Counted from the first letter of the stretch, positions 1 through 9,886 are shown. The stretch: 64,000 nt of DNA from an uncultured bacterium (GCA_905216145.1 CAJMST010000004.1:1-64000), one strand, 5' to 3'. A program made the numbers and translations. Notes: a model not told the origin generated them from the letters alone.

Positions 1-2
1 TG

Positions 3-26
3 GACGGCACCGAGCCGTACGCTTGA
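3..26 (+). CDS. 3' tail of an upstream gene (partial)
   Basis: One frame reads DGTEPYA then a stop, and a strong terminator hairpin follows 9 bases later. This fits the last codons of a gene that starts outside the window. Too little remains to name the product; the frame is chosen only because its stop lies right before the terminator. Confidence 0.35.
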   Translation, partial: DGTEPYA

Positions 27-34
27 ACTGAGAA

Positions 35-64
35 GGGGGAGGCCTCGCGGCCTCCTCCTTTTTT
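35..64 (+). terminator. Intrinsic terminator
   Basis: GGAGGCC / GGCCTCC stem with a TCGC loop, extended by G/C pairs, followed by TCCTTTTTT. It closes the transcription unit entering from the left edge. Confidence 0.85.
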
Positions 65-131
65 GCGTTATATACACGTTGTACTTTGGGACCTAGTTCC
101 CCCGTATGCGCTCTTACTGTTTGGCTGTATT

Positions 132-162
132 TTGAGTCCTTCTAGTGTATTTGAGCGATAAT
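132..162 (+). promoter_or_regulatory. Possible promoter of the coaE unit
   Basis: TTGAGT (132-137) and GATAAT (157-162) with a 19-base spacer, about 30 bases before the coaE start. The spacer is long, so this is tentative; the terminator upstream means a promoter is needed here. Confidence 0.3.
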
Positions 163-190
163 TACTCGCATTGGCGTTAGGGAGGGCTTG

Positions 191-832
191 ATGTTTACCG
201 TATTTGTCTTGGGCAATATTGCTTCGGGTAAGTCGACTGCCTGCCGCTATTTCGAATCTCGTGGCGCTATGCTAATCGATCTGGATGAGCTTGCAAAATC
301 GCTGTATGTGCCGGGCTCTGATATCGTCAATGCTCTCGCGGATGAATTCGGTTGGGACATTTTGGATGAGGATGGCGGCATTCGCCGCAACATCCTCGCT
401 TCTCGAGCTTTTGCTTCTCCTGATTCGGTCGCACGGCTCAATGGCATTGTGCATCCCGTTCTCATTGAACAGCTTTCGCTTAGGATTCTCGATCCGGTTT
501 GTTGTACGGTTTCGTCTCCCCGTTATCCCTTTGCGGTGGTCGAGGTTTCTGCTCCGACTGGTTTTGAGGATGCATTTGGCTTGGCTGATGAAATTTTGGT
601 CATCAGCGCCCCTTTGTCAGTTCGTCGCGAGCGCGCTATTCAACGTGGCATGGAGCCATCTGATTTCGATGCCCGTTCTGCTTGCCAGCCCGAAGAGTCT
701 GCGCTGTGCAATCTCGCTACAACTGTGATTGACAATGCGGCAGGCGATAACTCGCTCTTTGAACAACTGGACGCATGGCTTGCGCGTCATGGCTTCGGGG
801 ATGTAGCGGATAGGGAGGAGACCGATGCCTAA
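191..832 (+). CDS. coaE: Dephospho-CoA kinase
   Basis: Catalyses the last step of coenzyme A synthesis, ATP-dependent phosphorylation of dephospho-CoA at the 3'-hydroxyl, in the cytosol. The N-terminus carries the P-loop GNIASGKS (about residues 8-15), followed by the family's LIDLDELAK segment that binds the acceptor and by the RERAIQRG lid region. The length of about 213 residues is normal. ATG at 191 is preceded by GGGAGGG; an in-frame TTG three bases earlier is an alternative start. The 3' end overlaps the next gene by 8 bases, which points to translational coupling with the lytic transglycosylase. Confidence 0.93.
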   Translation: MFTVFVLGNIASGKSTACRYFESRGAMLIDLDELAKSLYVPGSDIVNALADEFGWDILDEDGGIRRNILASRAFASPDSVARLNGIVHPVLIEQLSLRILDPVCCTVSSPRYPFAVVEVSAPTGFEDAFGLADEILVISAPLSVRRERAIQRGMEPSDFDARSACQPEESALCNLATTVIDNAAGDNSLFEQLDAWLARHGFGDVADREETDA

Positions 833-1406
833 GACACGTTTCTTTACGTGGTATCGCGTGGCGCCACTTGCCGTTATGTTTGTTTTCGGCCTTATTTCGC
901 TCGTCTACTCGTATGCCCCTGCCGCCTTCTTTAAGCCTTTGTATCCAATTGACTACGAGGCGTACGTAAAGCAATCGAGCATTTCGCACAATCTTGATCC
1001 GTATCTAGTGTGTGCTGTCATAAAGTCGGAATCGAATTGGGATCCCGAGGCTGAGTCGAATCAAGGCGCACAGGGATTGATGCAGCTGATGCCCGAGACT
1101 GCCCAGGATATGATTGCCAAGGGTCTTGTCGATGGCAGCGAGTATTCAGCCGGCGACCTTAACGATCCCGCTACGAACATCGAGTTTGGCTGTGCGTATC
1201 TTTCGTATCTTCTAACGTATTTTAACGGGTCGACTGACAGTGCCATTGCCGCCTATAACGCCGGCATGGGCAATGTCGACGGATGGGCGCAGCAGAGCAC
1301 GTCGCTTCATAATGCAATCACCTTTCCCGAGACGCAGGCGTATCTGATTCGTGTCAATAATGCCTGGGTTCGCTACAAGACCCTCTATCCCGATCGGTTC
1401 GTATAG
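825..1406 (+). CDS. Membrane-anchored lytic transglycosylase (SLT domain)
   Basis: Cleaves peptidoglycan glycan strands to 1,6-anhydro-muropeptides outside the cell. A single N-terminal membrane segment (about residues 12-33, ending SLVYSYAPAAFF) is followed by a goose-lysozyme-like SLT domain. The catalytic glutamate is in KSESNWDP; QGLMQLMPETA and AYNAGMGNV are the two other hallmark motifs. The 193-residue length fits a minimal Slt/MltE-type enzyme with one anchor. It overlaps coaE by 8 bases, so it is probably co-transcribed with it. Confidence 0.9.
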   Translation: MPKTRFFTWYRVAPLAVMFVFGLISLVYSYAPAAFFKPLYPIDYEAYVKQSSISHNLDPYLVCAVIKSESNWDPEAESNQGAQGLMQLMPETAQDMIAKGLVDGSEYSAGDLNDPATNIEFGCAYLSYLLTYFNGSTDSAIAAYNAGMGNVDGWAQQSTSLHNAITFPETQAYLIRVNNAWVRYKTLYPDRFV

Positions 1407-1426
1407 GACTATGCCTGCCGCCTGCG

Positions 1427-1432
1427 TATACT
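1427..1432 (+). promoter_or_regulatory. Possible -10 element of uvrB
   Basis: TATACT 26 bases before the uvrB start. The hexamer 17 bases upstream (TAGGAC) is a poor -35, so only the -10 is visible. I saw no clear SOS operator here. Confidence 0.35.
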
Positions 1433-1457
1433 GCAGATATATGAGTTAGGAGTATCC

Positions 1458-3698
1458 ATGGCGGAATTTGAAGTTGAGCGTGTTGGAGGAGAGCTCAAAC
1501 GTTTTGGCGTTGAGGGCTCTGAGGTGCCGTTTGAAGTCGTTTCTCCCTATGAGCCGGCTGGATCCCAGCCCAAGGCTATTGAGTCGCTTGTGCAAGGCGT
1601 GAGGGACGGAGATCGATACCAAGTTTTGCTGGGCGTGACTGGTTCGGGTAAGACCTTTACGATGGCTAAAACTATTGAGGCCTTGGGTAAGCCGACGCTT
1701 GTCATGGCTCCCAATAAAACGCTTGCCGCTCAGCTCGCGAGCGAGCTCAAGGAGTTTTTCCCCAATAACTCCGTAGTCTATTTCGTATCGTATTACGATT
1801 ACTATCAGCCCGAGGCGTATGTGCCGCAAAGCGACACCTATATCGAAAAGGATTCTTCGATCAACGAAGAAGTCGAGATGCTGCGCCATCAGGCGACCGC
1901 CTCGCTGCTCTCTCGACGCGATGTGATCGTCGTTGCATCGGTCTCGTGTATCTATGGCATTGGCTCTCCAGAGGACTATGCGGGCCTAGCTCCAAACGTC
2001 GACAAGAAGGTGCCGCTCGAGCGCGATGACTTTATCCATGCACTTATCGACATTCAATATGATCGTAATGACTATGACCTGGCACGCGGCACGTTCCGCG
2101 TGCGCGGCGATGTTGTCGACGTGTATCCGCCTTATGCCGAGCATCCGTTGCGGTTTGAGTTTTTTGGCGACGAGGTCGAGTTGATTGCCGAGATCGATGA
2201 GGTCACCGGTGAGATGCTTCGTGAGTACGAGGCCATCCCCGTATGGCCGGCATCGCACTACGTGACCGAGAAGCCGAAGGTCAAGGCGGCTCTGAAATCG
2301 ATCAGCGAAGAGTGCGAGAAGCGCGTCGCAGAGCTCAAGGCGACCGACAAGTTGCTCGAGGCGCAGCGTCTGCAGCAGCGCACCGATTATGATCTTGAGA
2401 TGCTCGAGACGATGGGCTTTTGCAACGGCATCGAGAACTACTCGCGTCATCTGGACGGTCGCAAACCGGGCGAGCCGCCGTTTACCCTAATCGATTACTT
2501 TCCCAAGGATATGCTCTGCATCATCGATGAGAGCCATGTGACGGTGCCGCAGATTCGCGGCATGCACGAAGGTGACCGCTCACGTAAGGTTACGCTGGTG
2601 GAACACGGTTTTCGCCTGCCCTCGGCGCTCGATAACCGCCCGCTTCGTTTCGATGAGTTTGAGGCGAGGATTCCCCAGTTCATCTACGTCTCGGCTACGC
2701 CGGGCGACTATGAGTTGCGCGTGAGTCAAAACGACGTTGAGCAGATCATTCGTCCGACCGGCCTGCTTGATCCCAAGATCGACGTTCGTCCTGTCCGAGG
2801 CCAGATTGACGATCTTGAGGACGAGATTCGCGAGCGCGTGGCCCGCAAGGAGCGCGTGCTGGTGACCACGCTCACCAAGCGCATGGCCGAGGACCTGACC
2901 GACCATCTGCTTGATGCCGGCATTAAGGTCAACTACATGCACTCTGATACGGCGACAATGGACCGTGTCGAGATCCTGCGAACGCTGCGCGAAGGCAAGA
3001 TCGATGTTCTCGTTGGCATCAACCTGCTTCGCGAGGGCTTGGATCTCCCCGAGGTCTCACTGGTGGCAATTCTCGATGCCGATAAGGAAGGCTTCTTGCG
3101 CAACCGCCGTTCGCTGATTCAGACGATTGGCCGTGCGGCCCGTAACGCCGATGGCGAAGTCATCATGTATGCAGACGTTGTGACCGATTCGATGAAAGAG
3201 GCCATCGAGGAGACGCAGCGCCGTCGTGAGATTCAGATGGCATATAACGAAGAACATGGCATTGTGCCCAAGACAGTGCGCAAGGCCATCAACGACATCT
3301 CAAGTTTTATTGCCGAGGCCGAAAAAACCGTGGGCTCCAAGGGACGCTCGAAGGGCGACTCTCTTGGCCATGGCGCATTCTATACGCCCGATGAGTCGGG
3401 CGAGGGCGGTGTGCCGGAAACGGTGGCGCCCGAGCAGACACTTGCGGAGCAGTTGGAAGAACTGCCGCATGACGAGCTTGTGCGGATCGTCGAAACCATG
3501 GAAGAGGATATGCGTAACGCTTCTGCCGCTATGGACTTTGAGGAGGCGGCGCGCCTGCGCGATGCCGTCGTTCAGATTCGGGCGATGCTCGAGGGTGCGT
3601 CTGAGGACGAGACGATCGAGCGCTTACGCTCGCAGGCCCGCAAGGGTTCCACGTTCGCATCGGGCAGAAAACGCCAGGGTGCACGGTTTAAGAAATAG
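1458..3698 (+). CDS. uvrB: Excinuclease ABC subunit B
   Basis: Damage-verification helicase of nucleotide excision repair; it receives the lesion from UvrA2 and recruits UvrC. Seen in order: Walker [11 protein letters not shown] near residue 55, the beta-hairpin [12 protein letters not shown] that is inserted between DNA strands, the DESH box ([11 protein letters not shown]), helicase motifs around [14 protein letters not shown] and [12 protein letters not shown], and a C-terminal UVR motif ([17 protein letters not shown]) that binds UvrC. At 746 residues it is somewhat longer than most UvrB; the extra length lies between the helicase core and the UVR motif and after it. Start chosen at ATG 1458 with GTTAGGAG upstream. 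uvrA and uvrC are also in this window but in separate units. Confidence 0.98.
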   Translation: MAEFEVERVGGELKRFGVEGSEVPFEVVSPYEPAGSQPKAIESLVQGVRDGDRYQVLLGVTGSGKTFTMAKTIEALGKPTLVMAPNKTLAAQLASELKEFFPNNSVVYFVSYYDYYQPEAYVPQSDTYIEKDSSINEEVEMLRHQATASLLSRRDVIVVASVSCIYGIGSPEDYAGLAPNVDKKVPLERDDFIHALIDIQYDRNDYDLARGTFRVRGDVVDVYPPYAEHPLRFEFFGDEVELIAEIDEVTGEMLREYEAIPVWPASHYVTEKPKVKAALKSISEECEKRVAELKATDKLLEAQRLQQRTDYDLEMLETMGFCNGIENYSRHLDGRKPGEPPFTLIDYFPKDMLCIIDESHVTVPQIRGMHEGDRSRKVTLVEHGFRLPSALDNRPLRFDEFEARIPQFIYVSATPGDYELRVSQNDVEQIIRPTGLLDPKIDVRPVRGQIDDLEDEIRERVARKERVLVTTLTKRMAEDLTDHLLDAGIKVNYMHSDTATMDRVEILRTLREGKIDVLVGINLLREGLDLPEVSLVAILDADKEGFLRNRRSLIQTIGRAARNADGEVIMYADVVTDSMKEAIEETQRRREIQMAYNEEHGIVPKTVRKAINDISSFIAEAEKTVGSKGRSKGDSLGHGAFYTPDESGEGGVPETVAPEQTLAEQLEELPHDELVRIVETMEEDMRNASAAMDFEEAARLRDAVVQIRAMLEGASEDETIERLRSQARKGSTFASGRKRQGARFKK

Positions 3699-3702
3699 CG
3701 AA

Positions 3703-3745
3703 CAGGCCCCGAGTTCTCTGTGGAGCTCGGGGCCTATGTCTTTTG
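3703..3745 (+). terminator. Terminator between uvrB and the convergent flavoprotein gene
   Basis: AGGCCCCGAG / CTCGGGGCCT stem (loop of about 12 bases) followed by ATGTCTTTT. Because both flanking genes converge here, the hairpin may serve both strands. Confidence 0.8.
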
Positions 3746-3763
3746 CGCGCTGGAATTTGTGCG

Positions 3764-5404
3764 TTAGAGGTCTGCGATCAGGGCTTCAGCACAACGGATG
3801 CCGTCGGTGGCCGCGCTCATGATGCCGCCGGCATATCCAGCTCCCTCACCACAAGGGTAGAGGCCCGGGGTCGACACGGCATGGCACGTTCGGTCTCGGG
3901 TAACAGTGACCGGTGAGCTCGAACGAGTCTCCACGCCGGTAAGAACGGCATCGGGACGGTCGTAGCCTCGTAGCTTTTTTCCGAGTAGGGGAAGTCCCAG
4001 GCGGAGCGACTCGACGATATGCTGCGGTAGGGCTTCGTCAATTGCCGTCCAGGTCACACCGAGCGGATAGGTGGGCTTTACCTTTCCGGGCGCCTTGCTG
4101 GCGCGTCCTGCGAGGAAATCTCCGACGAGTTGTGCCGGTGCGTTCCAGTTGGAACCGCCCAGGCGATAGGCGGCCGCCTCGCAGGCACGCTGGAGCTCGA
4201 TGCCGGCGAGCGGGTCATCGTTGGGAAGGTCCTCAGGCGTGACGTTAACGAGCAGGGCGGCATTTGCGTTGCGTCCGTCGCGGGCATTGAGACTGGCCCC
4301 GTTGACGCACAGATGGCACGGTTCTGAAGAGGCGGCAACAACCTGTCCGCCGGGGCACATGCAAAACGAGAACACGCTGCGGCCGTTGGGAAGATGGGCA
4401 ACAAGTTTGTAGGGGGCCGCCCCGAGCGCTGGATGTCCCGCCGAGGCTCCATATTGGGCTCTGTCGATGTCGCGTTGCGGATGCTCGATGCGAACGCCCA
4501 TGGCAAAGGTCTTTTGTGCGAGGGCCACGTTGTGGTCCTTAAGGAGCTCAAAAATATCGCGAGCAGAATGCCCGCAGGCGAGGATGAGGTGCTTTGTCTC
4601 GATTGGCTCGTAAGCGGCGTCTTGGGACGATTGGACATCAATACCGGTGATGGCGCCAGACGCGTCGATGCGAATGTCGACGAGCTTCGTTCGATAACGG
4701 ACGACACCTCCGAGCTGCTCGATGCGCTGGGATATAGCGGTGACAACCTTGGGAAGGATGTCGGAGCCAATGTGCGGCTTGGCATCCCACAGAATATCGC
4801 GGGGCGCACCCGCCTCGACGAAGGTTTCGAGGATAAGGCGATGGGCGGGATTTTTTGTTCCCGTATTGAGCTTGCCGTCCGAGAAGGTCCCCGCGCCGCC
4901 CAGACCAAACTGAATATTGCTCTCGGGGTCGAGGATGCGCTCCTTTAGAAAGAGGTCGATCGCCTGCGAGCGGCGAAATGCCGGGTCGCCGCGCTCGATA
5001 AGCAAGGGCTTAAGACCTGCTTTGGCGAGCGTGAGCGCAGCGAAAAGGCCGGCGCATCCGGCGCCGACAACGACAGGGCGTTCTTGAGGTGCGTCGGAGA
5101 CGGGGGAGGGGAATGAAGGCTCATCGTCTTCTATCGCGCGTACGCGCGAGCGGTCACGCTCGGCAACGCTGTCGACCGCTTCTCGCTCGAGGTGGGGACT
5201 AGTCAGCTCAACACGAAAGCTCAGGATAAAATGGACGTCTCGTTTTTTGCGAGCGTCGATTGACTTGCGGTGGAGTTCGATGGACTTGATCTCGGAGTCC
5301 TTGCAACGTAGGATGCGCTTGGCGACTCGCTTGCCAACAATGAGGCAGGTATTTTCATCGCCGGCTTCATCGAGCGACACGTTGACTTGGGTGATTTCGA
5401 TCAT
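3764..5404 (-). CDS. NAD(P)/FAD-dependent oxidoreductase, COG2509 type
   Basis: A large cytosolic flavoprotein of the family of uncharacterised FAD-dependent dehydrogenases (COG2509). About 95 N-terminal residues precede the FAD-binding dinucleotide fold PVVVGAGCAGLFAALTLAKAG, and the C-terminus has the second FAD motif (GLYPCGEGAGYAGGI). The substrate is unknown. Start set at 5404 because AAGGAGA lies six bases before this ATG (start MIEITQVNV); a longer reading frame upstream has no such site. It runs in the same direction as the BaiN-like gene upstream, which ends 81 bases before it, so the two may be co-expressed. No membrane segment or signal peptide is seen. Confidence 0.85.
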   Translation of the reverse strand: MIEITQVNVSLDEAGDENTCLIVGKRVAKRILRCKDSEIKSIELHRKSIDARKKRDVHFILSFRVELTSPHLEREAVDSVAERDRSRVRAIEDDEPSFPSPVSDAPQERPVVVGAGCAGLFAALTLAKAGLKPLLIERGDPAFRRSQAIDLFLKERILDPESNIQFGLGGAGTFSDGKLNTGTKNPAHRLILETFVEAGAPRDILWDAKPHIGSDILPKVVTAISQRIEQLGGVVRYRTKLVDIRIDASGAITGIDVQSSQDAAYEPIETKHLILACGHSARDIFELLKDHNVALAQKTFAMGVRIEHPQRDIDRAQYGASAGHPALGAAPYKLVAHLPNGRSVFSFCMCPGGQVVAASSEPCHLCVNGASLNARDGRNANAALLVNVTPEDLPNDDPLAGIELQRACEAAAYRLGGSNWNAPAQLVGDFLAGRASKAPGKVKPTYPLGVTWTAIDEALPQHIVESLRLGLPLLGKKLRGYDRPDAVLTGVETRSSSPVTVTRDRTCHAVSTPGLYPCGEGAGYAGGIMSAATDGIRCAEALIADL

Positions 5405-5484
5405 CGAGGTCTCCTTAGAGGCAAGAAAGAGGCCGTCCGGTATCCCAGACGGCCCGAATGCGTTTTTGATTATAGACTGCGCGG

Positions 5485-6756
5485 CTACAGGCTGCTTGCA
5501 GCGCGAATGCCCGAGAGCCATGCCCACGCAAGGTTAAAGCCTCCGCAATCGGCGTCGATGTCGAGCGCTTCGCCGCAGACGTAAAGCGGGGCGTCGACAA
5601 CGCTGCGCGCGCGTAGGCTGGGTGTTGAGATGCTCTCGACAGATATGCCACCACGCGTGACCTGCGCCGAGCGCTCCTCGGCTGTTCCCTCGACGAGCAA
5701 CTTAAAGTGCTTGAGGATCGAGACCAGGTGGATGACATCGTTGGAGCCTGGATGGCACTGCTCGAACGCTGTGCAGACGACGCGGGAGAGTTGCGGGGCG
5801 AGCATGCCGTCGAGCCAACGGGGATCGCGGGGCGAAAAGCAGCCGAGCAGCTCAACGCGCCGGTTGAGCATATCGAGCAGCTCGTCTTTGGAGAGGTCGG
5901 GGAAAACGTCGAGCAAGATCGTATCGCCGTGCTGGATACGACGGGAGAGGTTGAAGACAGCGACGCCCGAGATACCGAAGGTTCGAAACAGGACTTCACC
6001 GTCTTCGTGCCAGAGCTCATTATGATTGCGGGCGAGCGTCAAGCGGGCGCGGACGCGCAGGCCATCCAACGTCTTGAGTGCCGCCCGATCGCCGACGACC
6101 GTTGCCGATACGGGGCAGAGGATGGGGCGCAGCGAAGTGAGGGGGAGGCGAAACGTATCGGCGATACCGGTGGGGTTGCCACCCGTGGCGATAATTACGG
6201 TATGTGCCTGCAGGGCCTCGTTCTTGCGAGGGACATCGGCGAGCGCTTTCCGAAGCGAGCGGAGCTCCGATTTTCGGTCGTCGTGCTTTTTTGCCTTGAG
6301 TGCCCGCGCTGGACGGTCTATTTGGAGTGTCCAGCCTTCGGAAGCTTTGTGCGCCGAGGCAACGTTGGCTCCGCAGATTAAGGTGATACCTAGGCGGTCG
6401 CAAACGTTGAGAAGCGCGTCGCGCACCGATTCGGCGCGAAGGGAGCGCGGGTACAGTCGGCCTTCCTCGGAGGTTGTCATGATGCCCAGCGAGGAGAAGA
6501 AACCCATAAGCTCTTGTTCGGGTTGGGGGCCCATGACAGATTCGACGAATGCGGGGTGGTTATACCGCTGAGGATCAATCGATTCGTTGGAGAGGTTGCA
6601 GCGGCCGTTGCCGGTCGCAAGGAGCTTAAGGCCGCAGGCGACATCGCGCTCAACGATGCAGACGCTTTTGCCAGCACGTGCGGCCATAATGGCGGCGGCG
6701 AGGCCTGAAGCCCCGCCGCCGATTACCAGGACGTCATAGAAGGCGCTCGTGTTCAC
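5485..6756 (-). CDS. BaiN/HI0933-family flavoprotein
   Basis: Member of the HI0933/YhiN flavoprotein family (COG2081), which includes BaiN of bile-acid 7-dehydroxylating clostridia and enzymes annotated as aminoacetone oxidase. The N-terminal Rossmann motif DVLVIGGGASGLAAAIMAA and the family signature GLKLLATGNGRCNLSN are clear; the C-terminus has the FAD motif LYVCGEALDIDADCGGFNL. The length of 423 residues is typical. The start is GTG at 6756, placed directly against the stop of the upstream mrp-like gene with no gap, so translation is probably coupled. The substrate cannot be told from sequence; bile-acid chemistry should not be assumed because the family is broad. Confidence 0.85.
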   Translation of the reverse strand: MNTSAFYDVLVIGGGASGLAAAIMAARAGKSVCIVERDVACGLKLLATGNGRCNLSNESIDPQRYNHPAFVESVMGPQPEQELMGFFSSLGIMTTSEEGRLYPRSLRAESVRDALLNVCDRLGITLICGANVASAHKASEGWTLQIDRPARALKAKKHDDRKSELRSLRKALADVPRKNEALQAHTVIIATGGNPTGIADTFRLPLTSLRPILCPVSATVVGDRAALKTLDGLRVRARLTLARNHNELWHEDGEVLFRTFGISGVAVFNLSRRIQHGDTILLDVFPDLSKDELLDMLNRRVELLGCFSPRDPRWLDGMLAPQLSRVVCTAFEQCHPGSNDVIHLVSILKHFKLLVEGTAEERSAQVTRGGISVESISTPSLRARSVVDAPLYVCGEALDIDADCGGFNLAWAWLSGIRAASSL

Positions 6757-7587
6757 TTAGGCCTCGTCGGTCTCGTGCGGGGTAATAGCCTCGACGGCAG
6801 AGACTGCCTTGGGCAACATGCCATCGGGCAGCGCGGTCTCGACCTCGCCCTTATCGCAGGCCTCGGCGAGTGACGGATTGATGGGAAGCGTGCCCAAGAT
6901 GTCGAGGTTATAGCGCTCTGCGACCTCGGGGAGCTTGCTCTTGCCAAAGACCTCGATCTTCTTGCCGCAGTCGGGGCACTCAATATAGCTCATGTTCTCG
7001 ACGATGCCCAGAATGGGGACGTTCATCTTCTCGGCCATGTTGACCGCCTTGGCGACGATCATCGAGACCAGATCCTGCGGGCTCGTGACGATAACGATGC
7101 CGTCGACGGGCAGTGACTGGAAGACGGTGAGCGCGACGTCGCCTGTTCCCGGAGGCATGTCGACCAGCAGGTAGTCGATGGGGCCCCACGAGGTCTCGCT
7201 CCAGAACTGCCTAATGGCGCCTGCGATGACCGGACCGCGCCAAAGGACGGGGTCGGTCTCGTTTTGGAGCAGCAGGTTGGAGCTCATGACCTTGACGCCG
7301 TGCTCGGAGATTTCAGGCAGCATGAGGTTGCCAAGGGCATGGACGTGGCGTCCGCTCATACCGAACATCTTGGGGATAGAGGGACCGGTGATGTCGGCAT
7401 CGAGGACGCCGACCTTGTGGCCGTGACGGGCAAGCTCGGTGGCGATGGCACCGGTGACAAACGACTTGCCGACACCGCCCTTGCCGGAAAGCACGGCGAT
7501 GACGCGTTTGACCTCGGACAGCGTATTCTCCTCAAATTGCGACGGCGACGTTTGTCCGCCGGCGGCCTGTGCGTGCTCGCAACCCAT
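6757..7587 (-). CDS. Mrp/ApbC/NBP35-type Fe-S carrier ATPase
   Basis: P-loop ATPase that assembles and transfers Fe-S clusters to apo-proteins in the cytosol. The deviant Walker A GKGGVGKS (about residues 36-43), LLVDMPPGTGD and the cluster-binding CPDC motif (ECPDCGKKIEVFG) are all present. A short Cys-containing head (MGCEH) precedes it. Start set at 7587, preceded by AAAGGAG at the right distance; the frame extends further upstream without a better site. It abuts the BaiN-like gene. Length 276 residues, normal for Mrp proteins lacking the N-terminal MIP18-like domain. Confidence 0.93.
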   Translation of the reverse strand: MGCEHAQAAGGQTSPSQFEENTLSEVKRVIAVLSGKGGVGKSFVTGAIATELARHGHKVGVLDADITGPSIPKMFGMSGRHVHALGNLMLPEISEHGVKVMSSNLLLQNETDPVLWRGPVIAGAIRQFWSETSWGPIDYLLVDMPPGTGDVALTVFQSLPVDGIVIVTSPQDLVSMIVAKAVNMAEKMNVPILGIVENMSYIECPDCGKKIEVFGKSKLPEVAERYNLDILGTLPINPSLAEACDKGEVETALPDGMLPKAVSAVEAITPHETDEA

Positions 7588-7732
7588 GTATGACTCCTTT
7601 GTATATGTTGGGGCCGGGGCCCCGTGATGTGACACGAGCGTCATTGTACCCTCGTTTGCGAGCGGGAGTCATTTACGATGCATTTGGGCCGAGCGTGCTT
7701 GCAATACGATGGGTCCAAGCGAATGGGCGGGC

Positions 7733-9682
7733 TTACTGAACTTTGCTGGCGAACTCGAGGTATTGCACGCGCTGCAGCTTGTCGATCGTCGAGGCGTATG
7801 GGCTGTCTTCAGATTCCAAGTCGTAGCGCAGCCCGTCGGCACCAAGGTAGCCGGCGACATTGATGGTGGGCACATCTGACCTTGTTGCAAGCAGAGCCTT
7901 TTGATAGTCGGTGAGCGGGGCGCCGATCTTATTAAGGGTAATGGCTGCAACCTCGTTTGCCCCGACGGTGTCGTAGACGTTGAGCTCGGTATTGCCGGCG
8001 ATTTCATAGTTAGCCCAGACAAAATATGTCGACTGATAGATACGGAAAGCGTGGCTTGCCGTATCTTCCTGAGGGTACAGCTCGTCGTTGAGAGCCGTTG
8101 CGGCGCTCGGCTGATGGTCGCCAAAAAAGACAAGGACAACCGGTCTGCCGATATTGCGGAGCTCGTTGATAAAGTACTCGAGGTCCCGGTCGGATGCGTT
8201 GATGCAAGTAAGATAGGTATTGAGCGCGCTATTGGCGCCCTCGCTGGCTCCCTCGACCCAATAGTTTGTCAACTCTTCGGCGGGAACGGTGCCATAGTCG
8301 TAGCCGCCGTGATTTTGCATCGTGACGTCAAAGATGAACTGCGGGGCTTCGTCGGTTCTAAGCAGGTCGAGTATCTTGTCGTAGGTGGCGTAGTCGCATA
8401 CGCCGGCATGGTAACAGGGCGCACCTTCGAAATCGCCGATTGAAAGAAAGTCTCCAAAGCCCAGCTGCTGATAGATTTTATCTCGATGGTAGTTGACGGG
8501 GTTTTGCGGGTGCATAGCGGTAGCGGTATACCCAAGCTCTTTAAGGTCCTTTGCCAGGCTGTTGACGCCATTCATCTGATACAGCTGATAGGGGATTTTG
8601 CCTAATCCGACAAAGGCCGTTGTCGCTCCGGTCAAAAATTCGAATTCGGAGTTCGCCGTTCCGCCACCGGCGACCGAAGCGAGCATGGTGCCGCGAACAA
8701 GTGTGTCGGGAAGCGAGTTGTAGAATGCGGGGCCGGTGTACCCGGCCGCCTGGAGCTGCTCAAAGCACGAAAGGTCGCTAAAACTCTCATTCATGACGGC
8801 AACAATCGTCGGCTTGATTTCATTGAACTGGGCAACAGCCGCCGCGCGCTGCTCGCTCGAGCCATACGTGCTGTCGTAGGTGGCGGCGAGCTCCTGCTCG
8901 ATGCTCTGCGCCTCATCGGGCGTATAGTCTTCGGGCTTCTCAATGGGCAACTCGTTGACCATTTCGGTGAACGAAGTGATAAAACCCTGAGACGCATACG
9001 TGGTGATGGGCTGCCAACGGTCAAATCCAAAATTCAGCGCCTGCTCCAAGTCGATGCTGGAAAAGCCCGAGAGCCCCACAACGGTCACTAGCAGAAAAGC
9101 GCAGAGGTTAGCGGCGATTGCGGGGAAGACATGGGTGGGCGTACGGAGCTTTCTCGGTCGGATAAGCGAAAGAAGCCCCAGGGAAATCTCCAGCAGGGCT
9201 AGAGAGGTTACGATTCCGGCGGTAAAGGTAAACTCGTATCCCTCGCTCACTTCCATTGCGGTGCCAAGGGCCAAGATATCGCTTGGCAGGATGGCCTCGC
9301 CTTTAAACGTTATGACGAAGTGCTCGGCAATGCCAAGGATGCAACAGGCGACGGGCACGAGGGCCATGACGCCTCCATGACGCTGTCCCAGCAAATAAAG
9401 GGAGAGCAGAACCGTCGCGAGCAGCCCGACGGAAAACCCGAATGAGTTGGCGGGAATGCGATAGAACGTTTCGTTGCAGGCAATTTCGAGTGAAACGAAC
9501 GAGAGCGCTGAAACAGCGGCGATGACAAGGATGTCACGGCAAATACAGGCAACCGTTCCCGTCGCAAGATCGGTTTGGTCGATAAGTCCCGAAACCAAGG
9601 GCTCGACAAGAAGTATGACGGCGGCAGCACCGAGCGCCGAATAAGAAAGGACCCATAGGGAACTGTCCTCATTTACGAGCAA
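7733..9682 (-). CDS. LtaS-like membrane phosphatidylglycerol/glycerophosphate transferase
   Basis: Belongs to the lipoteichoic-acid synthase / sulfatase-fold family. About 205 N-terminal residues hold six likely membrane segments, then an extracellular alkaline-phosphatase-fold domain begins (from about residue 290). Expected metal and catalytic residues are visible: Glu in VMNESFSDL (about 299), the nucleophile Thr in GGGTANSEFEFL (about 342), and the FFGDHQPS metal-binding segment. It probably transfers polar head groups onto a cell-envelope glycolipid or polymer; the exact acceptor is unknown. The likely start is TTG at 9682, since an in-frame stop lies just upstream; no strong ribosome binding site is seen, and the small gene 12 bases upstream may supply coupling. 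Confidence 0.85.
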   Translation of the reverse strand: MLVNEDSSLWVLSYSALGAAAVILLVEPLVSGLIDQTDLATGTVACICRDILVIAAVSALSFVSLEIACNETFYRIPANSFGFSVGLLATVLLSLYLLGQRHGGVMALVPVACCILGIAEHFVITFKGEAILPSDILALGTAMEVSEGYEFTFTAGIVTSLALLEISLGLLSLIRPRKLRTPTHVFPAIAANLCAFLLVTVVGLSGFSSIDLEQALNFGFDRWQPITTYASQGFITSFTEMVNELPIEKPEDYTPDEAQSIEQELAATYDSTYGSSEQRAAAVAQFNEIKPTIVAVMNESFSDLSCFEQLQAAGYTGPAFYNSLPDTLVRGTMLASVAGGGTANSEFEFLTGATTAFVGLGKIPYQLYQMNGVNSLAKDLKELGYTATAMHPQNPVNYHRDKIYQQLGFGDFLSIGDFEGAPCYHAGVCDYATYDKILDLLRTDEAPQFIFDVTMQNHGGYDYGTVPAEELTNYWVEGASEGANSALNTYLTCINASDRDLEYFINELRNIGRPVVLVFFGDHQPSAATALNDELYPQEDTASHAFRIYQSTYFVWANYEIAGNTELNVYDTVGANEVAAITLNKIGAPLTDYQKALLATRSDVPTINVAGYLGADGLRYDLESEDSPYASTIDKLQRVQYLEFASKVQ

Positions 9683-9694
9683 TTGATTCGTAAT

Positions 9695-9886
9695 TCATGC
9701 AGCTACCATGCCGAGCGGGATGAGGAGCGTCGCGCACCAAAAGACGCGGGCAATGGGTGGCTTTTCATTGTGTTTGATTGAAAAATACACGCGCACGACG
9801 ACGGTGGCCACGATAAGGATGGCGATGAATATGGGCAGATTGGCCATGTCACTCGAAGTGATTTCAAGGGGGATATCTTCGGTCAT
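9695..9886 (-). CDS. Small two-segment membrane protein
   Basis: A 63-residue protein (start MTEDIPLEITSSDM) with two hydrophobic stretches, LPIFIAILIVATVVVRVYF and ARVFWCATLLIPLGMVAA, joined by a short charged loop. AGAGGA lies six bases before the ATG at 9886. It ends 12 bases before the LtaS-like gene and probably sits in the same transcript, so it may be an accessory of that enzyme or just a leader that provides coupling. I do not recognise a family. Confidence 0.6.
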   Translation of the reverse strand: MTEDIPLEITSSDMANLPIFIAILIVATVVVRVYFSIKHNEKPPIARVFWCATLLIPLGMVAA

